DNA of 64,000 nucleotides from an uncultured Eggerthellaceae bacterium. GTDB taxonomy: Bacteria > Actinomycetota > Coriobacteriia > Coriobacteriales > Eggerthellaceae. A model generated the notes under the pieces. The model worked only from the letters and a program-made list of their open reading frames with translations. It was not told the origin of the DNA and ran no database searches. The position numbers and the translations under genes were made by a program. Numbering within the stretch: the stretch's first letter is position 1; every line of letters starts with the position of its first letter. Below, piece after piece: positions 24,257 through 32,700 of this stretch. The DNA lies in NCBI GenBank assembly GCA_903789375.1, contig CAIFEB010000001.1, positions 1 through 64,000 of the forward strand, written 5' to 3'.

Positions 24257-25852
24257 ATGAAGGCACAGGACTTGAAGAACTCCATCCTCCAACTGGCCGT
24301 GCAGGGCAAGCTGGTGCCGCAGGATCCCTCCGACGAGCCTGCGAACGAGCTGCTCGAGCGCATCCGCGAGGAATGCGCGGAGCTCATCGAGCAGAAGAAG
24401 ATCAAGAAGCCCAAGGGCGGAGAGTCGGTCATCTACCGGGGTTCCGATGGGTCCCGCTATGAGAAGCGCGTGGACGCGAAGGGCCACGAGAGTGAGCCGA
24501 TCTGCATCGACGACGAGATCCCGTTCGAGATTCCCGAGGGCTGGGAATGGGCCCGGCTGTCCTCTGTCTGCGTTAAGCTTACCGATGGGTCGCATAATCC
24601 TCCGCCAAAAGCGGTCAATGGTTATCCCGTGATAAGCGCGATGAGCATCGATGGCCGATCAATCAACCTGAACCGCATTAGTCGCTTTGCCGATCGGTCT
24701 GGCTTCGAAAAAGAGAATCCCCGAACGAGGATCAAACGCGGCGACATAATTCTAGGCATTATCGGCGGGTCAATCGGCAATGTTGCGATTTTCGATTACG
24801 ATGAAGCTGTAATTGCTCAACGAAGCGTCGCCATAATCGATTGCGGCGCTCTTAACGAGTATGTCTCCTTCGCGCTGGAGAGCCCCCTTTTCTTTGGATA
24901 CTACAAAAATGCTGCAGGTACAGCCCAGGGCGGAATATATCTTGGGGCATTGGGAGACATGCTTGTACCCATCCCGCCCCTTACTGAACAGCGCCGCATC
25001 GTCGCCAAGGTCGACGAGCTCATGCCGCTGGTCGAGGAGTACGGCGAGCTCGAGGACGCCCGCGAGGCCCTGGACGCCGCGCTGCCCGACCGCCTGCGCA
25101 AATCCGTGCTGCAGCTTGCTGTCGAGGGTAAGCTGGTGCCCCAGGACCCCTCCGACGAGCCCGCAAGTGAGCTGCTCGGGCGCATCCGGAAGGAGCGCGC
25201 CGAGCTCATCGAACAGAGGAAAATCAGGAGGCCCAAGGGTGGCGAGTCGGTCATCTACCGCAAAGGCGGGAGCTGGTACGAGCGCCGCGGCAAATCCGAA
25301 CCCGTCTGCATCGACGACGAGATCCCCTTCGACATCCCGGAGAGCTGGGAGTGGTGCAGGCTATGCGGCCTTGCGGCATTTTCAGGTGGGAAGACCCCAT
25401 CCACTGATGACAAATCCAATTACGAGGAAAACGGCATTCTATGGGTTACTTCCAAAGACATGAAGCGTGATTACATCGACAGCACTCTTATCACGCTATC
25501 TGAGAAGGGGGCCTCTGAACTCACTAGATACAAACCCGGTACGATTTTAATGGTCACGCGGAGCGGGATTTTGAGGCGCATGCTGCCAGTAGCGATGCTG
25601 AAGAGGAGCGCTACGGTTAACCAGGACCAGAAGGCAATCTGTCCCTTTGACTACCGTCTTAGCGAATGGCTACTGCGCTTCTTCAAAGCGAGCGATAGTT
25701 ATATAAGGTCAAACTTTTCAAAAGCGGGAACAACAGTTGAAAGTGTTGTCTTTGACAAGGTCAAGTCTATGCCAATTCCCATCCCTCCCCTCGAAGAGCA
25801 GAAACGCATCGTCGAAAGAGTCGACCAGATAATGAAACTGATAGGAGCCTAG
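24257..25852 (+). CDS. hsdS: Type I specificity subunit with two target-recognition domains
   Basis: 531 residues. Two copies of a conserved segment (LQLAVQGKLVPQDPSDEPAN near 11 and LQLAVEGKLVPQDPSDEPAS near 285, each running to SWEWxRL or GWEWxRL) frame two different recognition domains of about 150 residues (roughly 100-245 and 370-510), each closing with IPPLxEQxRIV. The recognition domains are clearly lower in GC than the repeats, as expected from domain swapping. The subunit defines a bipartite target; the target cannot be read from sequence. No frameshift. Confidence 0.9.
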   Translation: MKAQDLKNSILQLAVQGKLVPQDPSDEPANELLERIREECAELIEQKKIKKPKGGESVIYRGSDGSRYEKRVDAKGHESEPICIDDEIPFEIPEGWEWARLSSVCVKLTDGSHNPPPKAVNGYPVISAMSIDGRSINLNRISRFADRSGFEKENPRTRIKRGDIILGIIGGSIGNVAIFDYDEAVIAQRSVAIIDCGALNEYVSFALESPLFFGYYKNAAGTAQGGIYLGALGDMLVPIPPLTEQRRIVAKVDELMPLVEEYGELEDAREALDAALPDRLRKSVLQLAVEGKLVPQDPSDEPASELLGRIRKERAELIEQRKIRRPKGGESVIYRKGGSWYERRGKSEPVCIDDEIPFDIPESWEWCRLCGLAAFSGGKTPSTDDKSNYEENGILWVTSKDMKRDYIDSTLITLSEKGASELTRYKPGTILMVTRSGILRRMLPVAMLKRSATVNQDQKAICPFDYRLSEWLLRFFKASDSYIRSNFSKAGTTVESVVFDKVKSMPIPIPPLEEQKRIVERVDQIMKLIGA

Positions 25853-25855
25853 CGC

Positions 25856-27634
25856 ATGGGCAAGGAACTGTTCGACAACATCCCCAGCAAGGTCGAGGAC
25901 CTACTCCGCGCCGTGGAGCTGGGGAAAATCGGCCTCCCCGATCTGCAGAGGCCCTTTGTCTGGCCCGACAGCAAGGTGAGGAACCTCCTCGACTCGATGC
26001 TGAAGGGCTATCCCATCGGCTACATCATGCTCTGGTCGTCGCCGGACGAATACGGCAACACCAAGCAGATCGGCGGCAACGAGAAGACCTACAAGGAGCC
26101 CGACGACCTGGTCATCGACGGCCAGCAGAGACTCACGGCCCTGCTGGCCGCGCTCCATGGGACAAGGGTCCGGGACAAGAACTACCGGGAGCGTCCGATA
26201 AGAATCTCGTTCAACCCGCTCACCAGGGAGTTCGCTGTCTGGACTCAGGCGTTCGAGAGGAACACGGAGTGGATCAGCTCCGTGAGCTCGGTGTTCGAGG
26301 CGGACAGGGACCACTCCGTGTCGAAGTTCCGCAAGGCCTTCATCAGGCAGGCCAACGAGGGGCGGGAGAGGAACGGCAGGCACGCTCTGACCGACGAGGA
26401 GGAGGACCTGATCGAGGAGAACCTCAACGACCTCCTCAACCTGGGGATATACACGCTCCCAACGTTGAAGATCAACTCGAAAGCCGACGAGGAGGACGTG
26501 GCGGAGATCTTCGTGCGCGTGAACTCCGGCGGGACCAAGCTCACCGAGAAGAACTTCATCGAGACCCTGCTGGCGGTGTTCGACAACGACGTTCACGCGC
26601 GCATAGACAGGTTCTGCGCGGAGTCCCGCGTGCCGAAGGACGGGACCGCCTACAACCAGATCATCGAAGTCGACCCGTCGCACCTAATCAGGATTGCCGT
26701 CGGCGTCGGGTTCAGGCGCGCCCGTCTCAAGTACGCCTACATGCTCCTGAGGGGCAAGGATCTGAAGACCGGGGCCACCTCGGCCAAGACGCGCGAGGAG
26801 AACCTCGGAAAGTTCAAGGCCGCCCTCGACCTCGCCCTTAACCTTAACAACTGGCACTCCTTTCTCAACCTGTTCGGCAAGGCGGGATACCTAAGAGGGA
26901 GCATCGTCGCCTCGACCAACGCGGTGGTATTCAGCTACGTCCTGTACCTCATCGGCAAGTACGACTACAAAGTGCCGCCGTTCGAGCTGAACAAGATCAT
27001 CACCAAGTGGATCTTCATGGCCACCATAACCGGTTTCTACACCGGATCGACCGAGTCTGAGGTCGAGAAGCAGTTCGCCGATCTGCGGGAGGTGACAACG
27101 GCGGAAGGCTTCGTGTCCTACCTGGAATCCGCCATCGCGACCAGGTTCACGGACGACTTCTTCGCATACACCCTGCCGAGCAGCCTCGAGGGTTCGTCGG
27201 CAAACTCGCCGTCGTGGTTCGGCTACGTCGCCTCGCTCATCGTTCTGGGCACGCCTATGCTGTTCAGCACGACGCCGCTTGCCCAGTACTTCGCCATCGG
27301 CACGAGCGGGAAGAAGAACGCCATCGACAAGCACCATATCTTCCCGAAGAATTACCTGACGAAGATAGGCTACGACAACGACCGCGAAAGAAACCAGATA
27401 GCCAACTTCACATACCTCGACTACAACACCAACATCGAGATCGGCGACAAGGCCCCAGCCGAATACGTCTCCGCTTACAGGCAAAAGCTCGGCGAAGAGG
27501 GATATGCGAAATCCTGCAGGGACAATGCACTCCCCCTCGATTTCGAGAACCTCGGATACCCGGACTTCCTCGCTCAAAGAAGGACGCTCATGGCAGGCGT
27601 CGTGAAGAAGGCATACGAAAAGCTTTGTGAGTAA
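25856..27634 (+). CDS. Full-length DUF262-HNH protein (GmrSD-like)
   Basis: 592 residues. DUF262 domain: LPDLQRPFVW (27-36) and IDGQQRLT (87-94). Residues about 490-525 carry DKHHIFPKNYL and, about 20 residues on, an Asn in a YLDYNTNIEIGDKAP segment, an HNH/DUF1524-type nuclease. Such proteins are NTP-dependent type IV enzymes that cut modified DNA. It starts 3 bp after hsdS, so it is made with the type I enzyme: one module cuts unmodified DNA and the other would cut modified phage DNA. It is the full-length counterpart of the truncated DUF262 genes at 1.7-3.8 kb but only distantly similar. Confidence 0.8.
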   Translation: MGKELFDNIPSKVEDLLRAVELGKIGLPDLQRPFVWPDSKVRNLLDSMLKGYPIGYIMLWSSPDEYGNTKQIGGNEKTYKEPDDLVIDGQQRLTALLAALHGTRVRDKNYRERPIRISFNPLTREFAVWTQAFERNTEWISSVSSVFEADRDHSVSKFRKAFIRQANEGRERNGRHALTDEEEDLIEENLNDLLNLGIYTLPTLKINSKADEEDVAEIFVRVNSGGTKLTEKNFIETLLAVFDNDVHARIDRFCAESRVPKDGTAYNQIIEVDPSHLIRIAVGVGFRRARLKYAYMLLRGKDLKTGATSAKTREENLGKFKAALDLALNLNNWHSFLNLFGKAGYLRGSIVASTNAVVFSYVLYLIGKYDYKVPPFELNKIITKWIFMATITGFYTGSTESEVEKQFADLREVTTAEGFVSYLESAIATRFTDDFFAYTLPSSLEGSSANSPSWFGYVASLIVLGTPMLFSTTPLAQYFAIGTSGKKNAIDKHHIFPKNYLTKIGYDNDRERNQIANFTYLDYNTNIEIGDKAPAEYVSAYRQKLGEEGYAKSCRDNALPLDFENLGYPDFLAQRRTLMAGVVKKAYEKLCE

Positions 27635-27659
27635 TGCTTAAAGTCTGTTGCCCCGTTTC

Positions 27660-27688
27660 TGGTTCCCAGTTTCCATAGCTGGTTCCCA
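27660..27688. other. Arm-site pair at the guaA-proximal island end
   Basis: TGGTTCCCA occurs at 27660-27668 and 27680-27688, the inverted form of TGGGAACCA seen at 14382-14401 and 10682-10690. Opposite orientation at opposite ends, inside the cores, is what paired integrase arm sites look like. Confidence 0.6.
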
Positions 27689-27762
27689 AACGGTTCCGAA
27701 ATAGGCCAAAGAGCCGGGAGCACCATAAGGACGCGGGCGCACGCACGCGCACCCAAACAAGG

Positions 27763-27803
27763 AAGCGGCTAGGTAGAGACGTTCATCCACCTAGCCGCTT
27801 TCG
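27763..27803 (+). terminator. Terminator of the restriction operon
   Basis: A 12-bp perfect stem AAGCGGCTAGGT/ACCTAGCCGCTT (27763-27774, 27789-27800) followed by TTTCG. It lies 129 bp past the DUF262-HNH stop; the rest of 27635-27921 carries arm sites and no gene. Confidence 0.65.
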
Positions 27804-27921
27804 CTATCTGAACTGCAGTTATCAGCCTGCTTGCCCTTGTCCTGCAAAAGCTGATGCCATTGCAGAGCGCCTAGAAGCAGCTCGAATCAAGTAGGACAAC
27901 CGATACACTTTTTACTGCATA

Positions 27922-29514
27922 TCATTCCCACTCAATCGTCGCGGGCGGCTTGGACGTGATGTCGTACGCCACGCGGTTCACGCCGGGAACCTCGGCCACG
28001 ATGCGGCTCGAGATGCGAGCGAGCACCTCGTAGGGGAGTTTCGCCCAGTCGGCCGTCATAGCGTCGGAGCTCTCAACGGCGCGCACGATGATGGGCCGCG
28101 CGTATGTGCGCTCGTCGCCCATGACGCCCACGCTTCTGATGTCGGGCAGCACGGCGAAGTACTGCCAGCAGCTGTGGGCGCTGTTGCGCTCGCCGGTCTC
28201 CTCGAACAGCTTCGCGTTGTACGCGTCAAGCTCCTCGCGCACGATGGCGTCGGCGTTCTTCAGGATGCCAAGCTTTTCGGGCGTCACCGATCCGATGATG
28301 CGAATGGCAAGCCCCGGGCCGGGGAAGGGCTGGCGGTAGACGATGTGGTCGGGCAGGCCGAGCGCCGTGCCAAGCGCGCGCACCTCGTCCTTGAAGAAGT
28401 GGTCGAGCGGCTCGATCAAATCGAAGCTCACGCCGTCGGGGAACGGGATCAGGTTGTGATGGCTCTTGATGGTGGATGCCTTGCCGCCGGTCTTGCGCGC
28501 GCCCGACTCGATGATGTCGGGGTAGATGGTGCCCTGGGCCAGGTACTTCACGCCGTCGAGCTTCTGCGCCACGGCGAAGAACTCCTTCCAGAACTGCGTG
28601 CCGATGATCTGGCGCTTGCGCTCGGGCTCCGTCACGCCGTCGAGCAGCTTCGCGTAGCGCTCCGCGGCGTGCACGTGGATGAAGTCGACGTCGAACTGCT
28701 TGGTGAATACCTCTTCGACCTGCTCGGGCTCGTCTTTGCGCAGCATGCCGTGGTTCACGAACACGCAGGTCACCTGCTTGCCGATGGCGCGGCTCATCAA
28801 CGCCGCGACGACGCTCGAATCAACGCCGCCCGAAAGCGCCAAGATCACGCGGTCGTCTCCGACCTTCTGGCGGATGGCGGACACCATGCGCTCGACTAGG
28901 TTGTCCATCGACCAGTCAGCCTCAAGACCGCAGATCTTGAACAGGAAGTTGGACAGCATGTCGTTTCCGTTGGGGGTGTGGCGCACCTCGGGGTGGAACT
29001 GCGTGGCGTAGAGCTTGCGCTCGGGGCATTCCATCGAGGCAACGGGGCACACGTCGGTATGCGAAGTGACGACGAATCCCGCGGGAACCTCGGACACGGC
29101 GTCGCGATGGCTCATCCACACGGTCTGCTCGTCGGGCGTGCCGTCGAGCAGCTGGCTTTCGCCTTGGCGGGTGAGCGGGGCGGGGCCGTATTCGCCCTTC
29201 TCGGTGTGGCCGACGGTGCCGCCGAGAGTGACGGCCATGATCTGCTGGCCGTAACAGAACCCGAGCACCGGCACGCCCAACTCGAGCACACCCGGGTCGA
29301 TCTTCGGGGCGTCCTCTGCGTACACGCTGGCCGGGCCGCCTGAAAGGATGACGGCCGACGGCTTCAGCGCGGCGAGCTCGTCGGCCGAGATGTCGCAGGG
29401 GACGATCTCCGAATAGACGTGCAGGTCGCGCACGCGACGTGCGATGAGCTGGCCGTACTGGGCGCCGAAGTCCAAGACGACGACCTTCTGGTCGGAAGTG
29501 GCGGTGGTGTTCAC
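27922..29514 (-). CDS. guaA: GMP synthase (glutamine-hydrolysing)
   Basis: 530 residues from GTG 29514, chosen because AAAGGGA lies 7 bp upstream; ATG 29538 has no ribosome binding site. Converts XMP, ATP and glutamine to GMP. The class I glutamine amidotransferase domain has Cys87 (FCYGQQ) and His174/Glu176 (FHPEV); the ATP-pyrophosphatase loop is LSGGVDSS (about 227-234), followed by the dimerisation domain ending TIEWE. Length is normal. Its last codons are the attachment site for the islands to the left. Confidence 0.97.
   Translation of the reverse strand: MNTTATSDQKVVVLDFGAQYGQLIARRVRDLHVYSEIVPCDISADELAALKPSAVILSGGPASVYAEDAPKIDPGVLELGVPVLGFCYGQQIMAVTLGGTVGHTEKGEYGPAPLTRQGESQLLDGTPDEQTVWMSHRDAVSEVPAGFVVTSHTDVCPVASMECPERKLYATQFHPEVRHTPNGNDMLSNFLFKICGLEADWSMDNLVERMVSAIRQKVGDDRVILALSGGVDSSVVAALMSRAIGKQVTCVFVNHGMLRKDEPEQVEEVFTKQFDVDFIHVHAAERYAKLLDGVTEPERKRQIIGTQFWKEFFAVAQKLDGVKYLAQGTIYPDIIESGARKTGGKASTIKSHHNLIPFPDGVSFDLIEPLDHFFKDEVRALGTALGLPDHIVYRQPFPGPGLAIRIIGSVTPEKLGILKNADAIVREELDAYNAKLFEETGERNSAHSCWQYFAVLPDIRSVGVMGDERTYARPIIVRAVESSDAMTADWAKLPYEVLARISSRIVAEVPGVNRVAYDITSKPPATIEWE
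27924..27940. other. Attachment core in the guaA 3' end
   Basis: ATTCCCACTCAATCGTC encodes the last codons of GuaA (TIEWE) on the minus strand and is repeated, with changes, at 7244, 10579 and 14290. The gene stays intact because the island restores the terminal codons. Confidence 0.65.
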
Positions 29515-29594
29515 GCGGGTTCCCTTTCTGATCGACATGCGCCGCGGACGGACAGTGCAGCCGCGGTCGTTCGAATTGCTGAGAATATGGCCTG

Positions 29595-29600
29595 ATTATA
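29595..29600 (-). promoter_or_regulatory. -10 element of guaA
   Basis: TATAAT on the minus strand, about 80 bp upstream of the guaA start. No good -35 at 16-18 bp. Confidence 0.4.
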
Positions 29601-29766
29601 CGTGTGCGCCGCAAACAATTCCGCGCTTCCTATGACACTTTCATGGTCGCTGCATAACGCTCGCGCCGCCACGTTAGAATGCGGGCTTGGCATTCGCACG
29701 CTGCGGATGCGCTCTTTCGTTGCGAAATCACCGTGCGACCAACTCGGACCAAGGGGATTATTCTCG

Positions 29767-30732
29767 ATGTTCACGCTCATTGAAGCACTCAAAGCGCTTG
29801 CCTTCGGCATCGTCGAGGGCATCACCGAATGGCTGCCCATCTCGTCGACCGGCCACATGATGCTGCTCCAGCAGTTTCTGCCGCTCGATGTGTCCGCGTC
29901 GTTCTACGACGTGTTCCTGGTGGTCATCCAGCTCGGAGCCATCATGGCCGTCATCATCTTGTACTTCCAGAAGCTCAATCCGTTCTCGCGCAAGAAAACG
30001 CCCGCTCAGCGGCGCAGCACGTGGGGCATTTGGGCGAAGGTGGTCGTCGGCACCATCCCGGCGGGCATCGTGGGGCTGCTCCTCGACAACTGGATGGAAG
30101 AGAACGTGATGAACAACGACCAGATCTCGTACCTGGTCGTGTCGCTCGCACTCATCGTCTACGGCATCATCTTCATCGTCATGGAGCACGTCAACCGCAA
30201 GCGCATCGCCGAGGCGCAGGCCGCCCCGCGCGGCAAGCACGCGGCTCCGGCGCACGCCGCCAAGGACTTCAAGTGGGAAGCCGACCCCGAAGGCGAGGAC
30301 GCGTCCAACGCCATCGCGAAGGTGCGCAACTTCGATGAGCTGTCGTTTGGCAAGGCGTTCGCCATCGGCATCTTCCAGAGCCTGGCCATCATCCCGGGCA
30401 CGTCGCGCTCGGGATCGATCATCATCGGCTCGATGCTTCTGGGCACGTCGCGCACGGTGGCGACCGAGTTCGCGTTTTTCCTGGCCATCCCCATCATGCT
30501 CGGCTGGAGCCTGCTGAAGTTCATCAAGCACGGCTTCGCGTACACGGGCACCGAGTGGATGGTCTTCGGCATCGGCATTGTCACGGCGTTCGTCGTGTCC
30601 ATCCTGTCCATCAAGTTCTTGATCGGCTACATCAAGCGTAACGACTTCACGGCGTTCGGCGTGTACCGCATCATCGTCGGCATCGCGATGATCGGCGTTT
30701 TCGGCGTGGCTCTCGGCAAGCTGTTCATGTAG
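29767..30732 (+). CDS. uppP: Undecaprenyl-diphosphatase (BacA/UppP)
   Basis: 321 residues from ATG 29767 (AAGGGGATTATTCTCG upstream). A polytopic membrane enzyme that dephosphorylates undecaprenyl diphosphate so that the lipid carrier can be reused for peptidoglycan; loss causes bacitracin sensitivity. Signature motifs FGIVEGITEWLPISSTGHM (near 13-31) and IPGTSRSGS are intact. Family members are about 270 residues; the extra length is a hydrophilic loop in the middle (HVNRKRIAEAQAAPRGKH, then KWEADPEGED), probably cytoplasmic. Confidence 0.93.
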   Translation: MFTLIEALKALAFGIVEGITEWLPISSTGHMMLLQQFLPLDVSASFYDVFLVVIQLGAIMAVIILYFQKLNPFSRKKTPAQRRSTWGIWAKVVVGTIPAGIVGLLLDNWMEENVMNNDQISYLVVSLALIVYGIIFIVMEHVNRKRIAEAQAAPRGKHAAPAHAAKDFKWEADPEGEDASNAIAKVRNFDELSFGKAFAIGIFQSLAIIPGTSRSGSIIIGSMLLGTSRTVATEFAFFLAIPIMLGWSLLKFIKHGFAYTGTEWMVFGIGIVTAFVVSILSIKFLIGYIKRNDFTAFGVYRIIVGIAMIGVFGVALGKLFM

Positions 30733-30735
30733 CGC

Positions 30736-30762
30736 GAACGCCCGAGGCGGGCGTTCATTTGA
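30736..30762 (+). terminator. uppP terminator
   Basis: Stem GAACGCCC/GGGCGTTC (30736-30743, 30749-30756) with a 5-nt loop, followed by ATTTGA, beginning 3 bp after the uppP stop. Confidence 0.7.
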
Positions 30763-31001
30763 CGCATTTCGAAAATATACTCCGCGCGGGTGCGCCTTTG
30801 CTATGATTGGCGCACACGAGTGGCCTGAAGGTTGCGCCCTCGGCGCCGAGCTGGTCTTTCCAGCGCGGCGATCGGGGGCGCGCTGCGTTTCGGGGCCGAT
30901 TCTCGTTACCGTCTACGAAGAAGAGGCTGGCCGTTTTGAATGCGCTGCCGCGCGTCCGCCGCGCAAGCGCGTCAACCCGGCTGTCCTGGAAAGGAACCAC
31001 C

Positions 31002-31283
31002 ATGGCAGAAGATTCCGGTGCCCTCGCCCAAATCGAACAGCATCGCCAGAAGATCGATGCCATCGACGAGCAGATCGTCACTCTGCTCAACGAGCGCGCC
31101 CTGCAATCGCTGCAGATTCGCGACCTCAAACCCGAGGTGCATATGGGCCTGTACGACCCGCGTCGCGAAGAGGAGATTCTGGAGAAGGTGAGCGCCTACA
31201 ACAAGGGCCCGCTGTTCAACGACAACCTGCGCGACATCTACACCACCATCCTCAAGGTCATGAAGGAGGCGCCTTCCTTATGA
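31002..31283 (+). CDS. Chorismate mutase, AroQ class
   Basis: 93 residues from ATG 31002 (GGAAAGGAACCACC). Converts chorismate to prephenate for phenylalanine and tyrosine. The all-helical AroQ fold is recognisable from IDAIDEQIVTLLNERALQSL (about 18-37), containing the conserved Arg of the active site, and the downstream YDPRREEEIL motif. Overlaps the DAHP synthase gene by 4 bp; the two enzymes often associate, and the mutase can confer feedback control on the synthase. Confidence 0.9.
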   Translation: MAEDSGALAQIEQHRQKIDAIDEQIVTLLNERALQSLQIRDLKPEVHMGLYDPRREEEILEKVSAYNKGPLFNDNLRDIYTTILKVMKEAPSL

Positions 31284-32080
31284 GTTCCGCACCGGTTTCG
31301 AAGATTCCCGATTTGGGCGCCCGTACCGATGAGATAACGATTTTCGCCGGGCCCTGCTCGGTGGAATCCGTGGAGCAGTTCAACGAGGTGGCCGAATGCG
31401 TGGCGAGCCTCGGGCTGCACTGGATCCGCGGCGGCGCATTCAAGCCGCGCACCAACCCGCACTCGTTCCAGGGCCTGGGCGAGGAGGCGCTGCAGATTAT
31501 GCAGGCGGGCTCGGTCAAGTACGGGCTCAAGACCCTGACCGAGGTCATGGATTCCGAGCACATCGACCTGGTCAGCGCCTATTGCGACGGCATCCAGGTG
31601 GGTGCGCGCAACTTCCAGAACTTCAGCCTGCTGAAGAACATCGGCGCGAAGACCGCCGTGTCCAAGAAGATGGTGCTGTTCAAGCGCGGTTTCGCGGGCA
31701 CGATCGCCGAATGGCTGTCCGCCACCGAGTACCTGACACTTGCAGGCAACGACAACATCGTGCTGTGCGAACGCGGCCTGCGCACGTTCGAGACGGCCAC
31801 GCGGTTCACGCTCGACATCTCGGCCGTGCCGGTCATCCACAAGCAGTCGCTGTTCCCGATCTGCGTGGACGTGTCGCATCCGGCAGGCCAGCGCGACCTC
31901 GTGCCGTCGCTCGCACGCGCGGCTGTGGCCGCGGGCGCCGACTCCATCATGATCGAGGTGCATCCGAACCCGCCCGAGGCGCTGTCGGACGGACCGCAGC
32001 AGCTCACGCCCGCCCAGTTCGCGGACCTCGTGGGAGAGCTGCGCGAAATCGCCGCCGTCTTCGGGAAGAAGATCGTGTAG
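31280..32080 (+). CDS. aroF: 3-deoxy-7-phosphoheptulonate (DAHP) synthase
   Basis: 266 residues, the short type I-beta (AroF/KDO8P-like) form without an N-terminal regulatory domain. First step of the shikimate pathway, joining PEP and erythrose 4-phosphate. FAGPCSVES, RGGAFKPRTNPHSFQG and the metal-binding Cys, His, Glu and Asp region (PICVDVSHPAG, MIEVHPNPPEALSDG) are intact. Feedback control may come from the chorismate mutase encoded just before it. Confidence 0.93.
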   Translation: MSSAPVSKIPDLGARTDEITIFAGPCSVESVEQFNEVAECVASLGLHWIRGGAFKPRTNPHSFQGLGEEALQIMQAGSVKYGLKTLTEVMDSEHIDLVSAYCDGIQVGARNFQNFSLLKNIGAKTAVSKKMVLFKRGFAGTIAEWLSATEYLTLAGNDNIVLCERGLRTFETATRFTLDISAVPVIHKQSLFPICVDVSHPAGQRDLVPSLARAAVAAGADSIMIEVHPNPPEALSDGPQQLTPAQFADLVGELREIAAVFGKKIV

Positions 32081-32246
32081 GCGCGTACGGTCGTACGGCC
32101 GTACGCGGTGCGCGGCGCCGCATGAACGGCGCCAAACACCAGTGGTGCGGCGGGGAAGCCGCGGAGACTGCGCGGTCGGGACGCGGCATCAGAGCCTGCG
32201 CGGCGGCGGAGCCTGCGCAACATCAAACACTGTTGATTCAGCAGGG

Positions 32247-32282
32247 AAGGGGCATGCCCAAGAGGGCGTGCCCCTTCTTTCG
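32247..32282 (+). terminator. aroF terminator
   Basis: Stem AAGGGGCATGCCC with GGGCGTGCCCCTT (32247-32259, 32264-32276, one G-U pair), then CTTTCG. The preceding 32081-32246 holds short self-complementary GTACG repeats but no gene. Confidence 0.75.
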
Positions 32283-32348
32283 TGGCGGGTGTCCGTTATC
32301 GCCCGATTTGACGAAACTGTGTTGGTATGGAGAAACGCGGAATCGCGC

Positions 32349-32376
32349 TTGAACCCGGAAAGCCGGTGGCTATACT
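32349..32376 (+). promoter_or_regulatory. Promoter of the ilv operon
   Basis: TTGAAC (32349-32354), 16 bp, TATACT (32371-32376). Transcription would begin near 32383, giving a leader of about 318 bases before ilvD. Confidence 0.65.
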
Positions 32377-32404
32377 CAGGTCAACAAGTTAATAGTTGAG
32401 ATGC

Positions 32405-32690
32405 GTTGACGAGGATAAGTACGAACGAATCCACCTTTTCAAGAGAGCCGGCGGCTGGTGGAAGCCGGCGGGTGGACGGTCTGAATGCCCCCTCCGAGCA
32501 GTTCAGCTGGAACTTTTTGCCGTGTGTTGGACGATCTCCGATTTCGCGGTAGGAACAGTACACTGAGCCGGTGACTCCGTAATCGTTTTTCGGCATGGGT
32601 TTCCATGCGCTCTTCTCGAGGTCTCGGTGCAGTGTGCAACGGGGCTTTTTTTATTGCTTCGATTCGCCGGGGCTTAAGGCGAAGGAGAGG
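32405..32690 (+). ncRNA. T-box-like leader of the ilv operon
   Basis: Stem I hallmarks are visible: a base pair block GAGG/CCTC (32411-32414, 32491-32494), AGTA on the 5' side (32418-32421) facing GAA on the 3' side (32483-32485), an upper stem TCCACC/GGTGGA (32430-32435, 32471-32476), then AGAGAGCCGG-CGGCTGGTGG-AAGCCGGC, the AG-bulge and apical loop pattern of T boxes. The codon-reading stretch CGGTCTGAA could present GTC (Val) or CTG (Leu), either fitting the operon. I could not find a convincing TGGNACC antiterminator bulge, so the mechanism is unresolved. A poly-T at about 32646-32652 may mark a terminator. Confidence 0.5.
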
Positions 32691-32700
32691 AGAGAGCGAT

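Larger units (their letters stand above)
14290..27940. mobile_element. Integrative genomic island at guaA (int, rep, restriction cargo)
   Basis: Bounded by guaA-type cores at 14290 and 27924-27940, with TGGGAACCA arm repeats inside each end. It encodes a repressor-like XRE gene, excisionase-like gene, tyrosine integrase, MobC-like and RepA-like proteins, a repeat region and a restriction operon. No relaxase, type IV secretion or phage structural gene is present, so it is either a mobilizable/satellite element that relies on a helper or a non-mobile derivative. guaA is a well-known integration site for islands. Confidence 0.7.
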
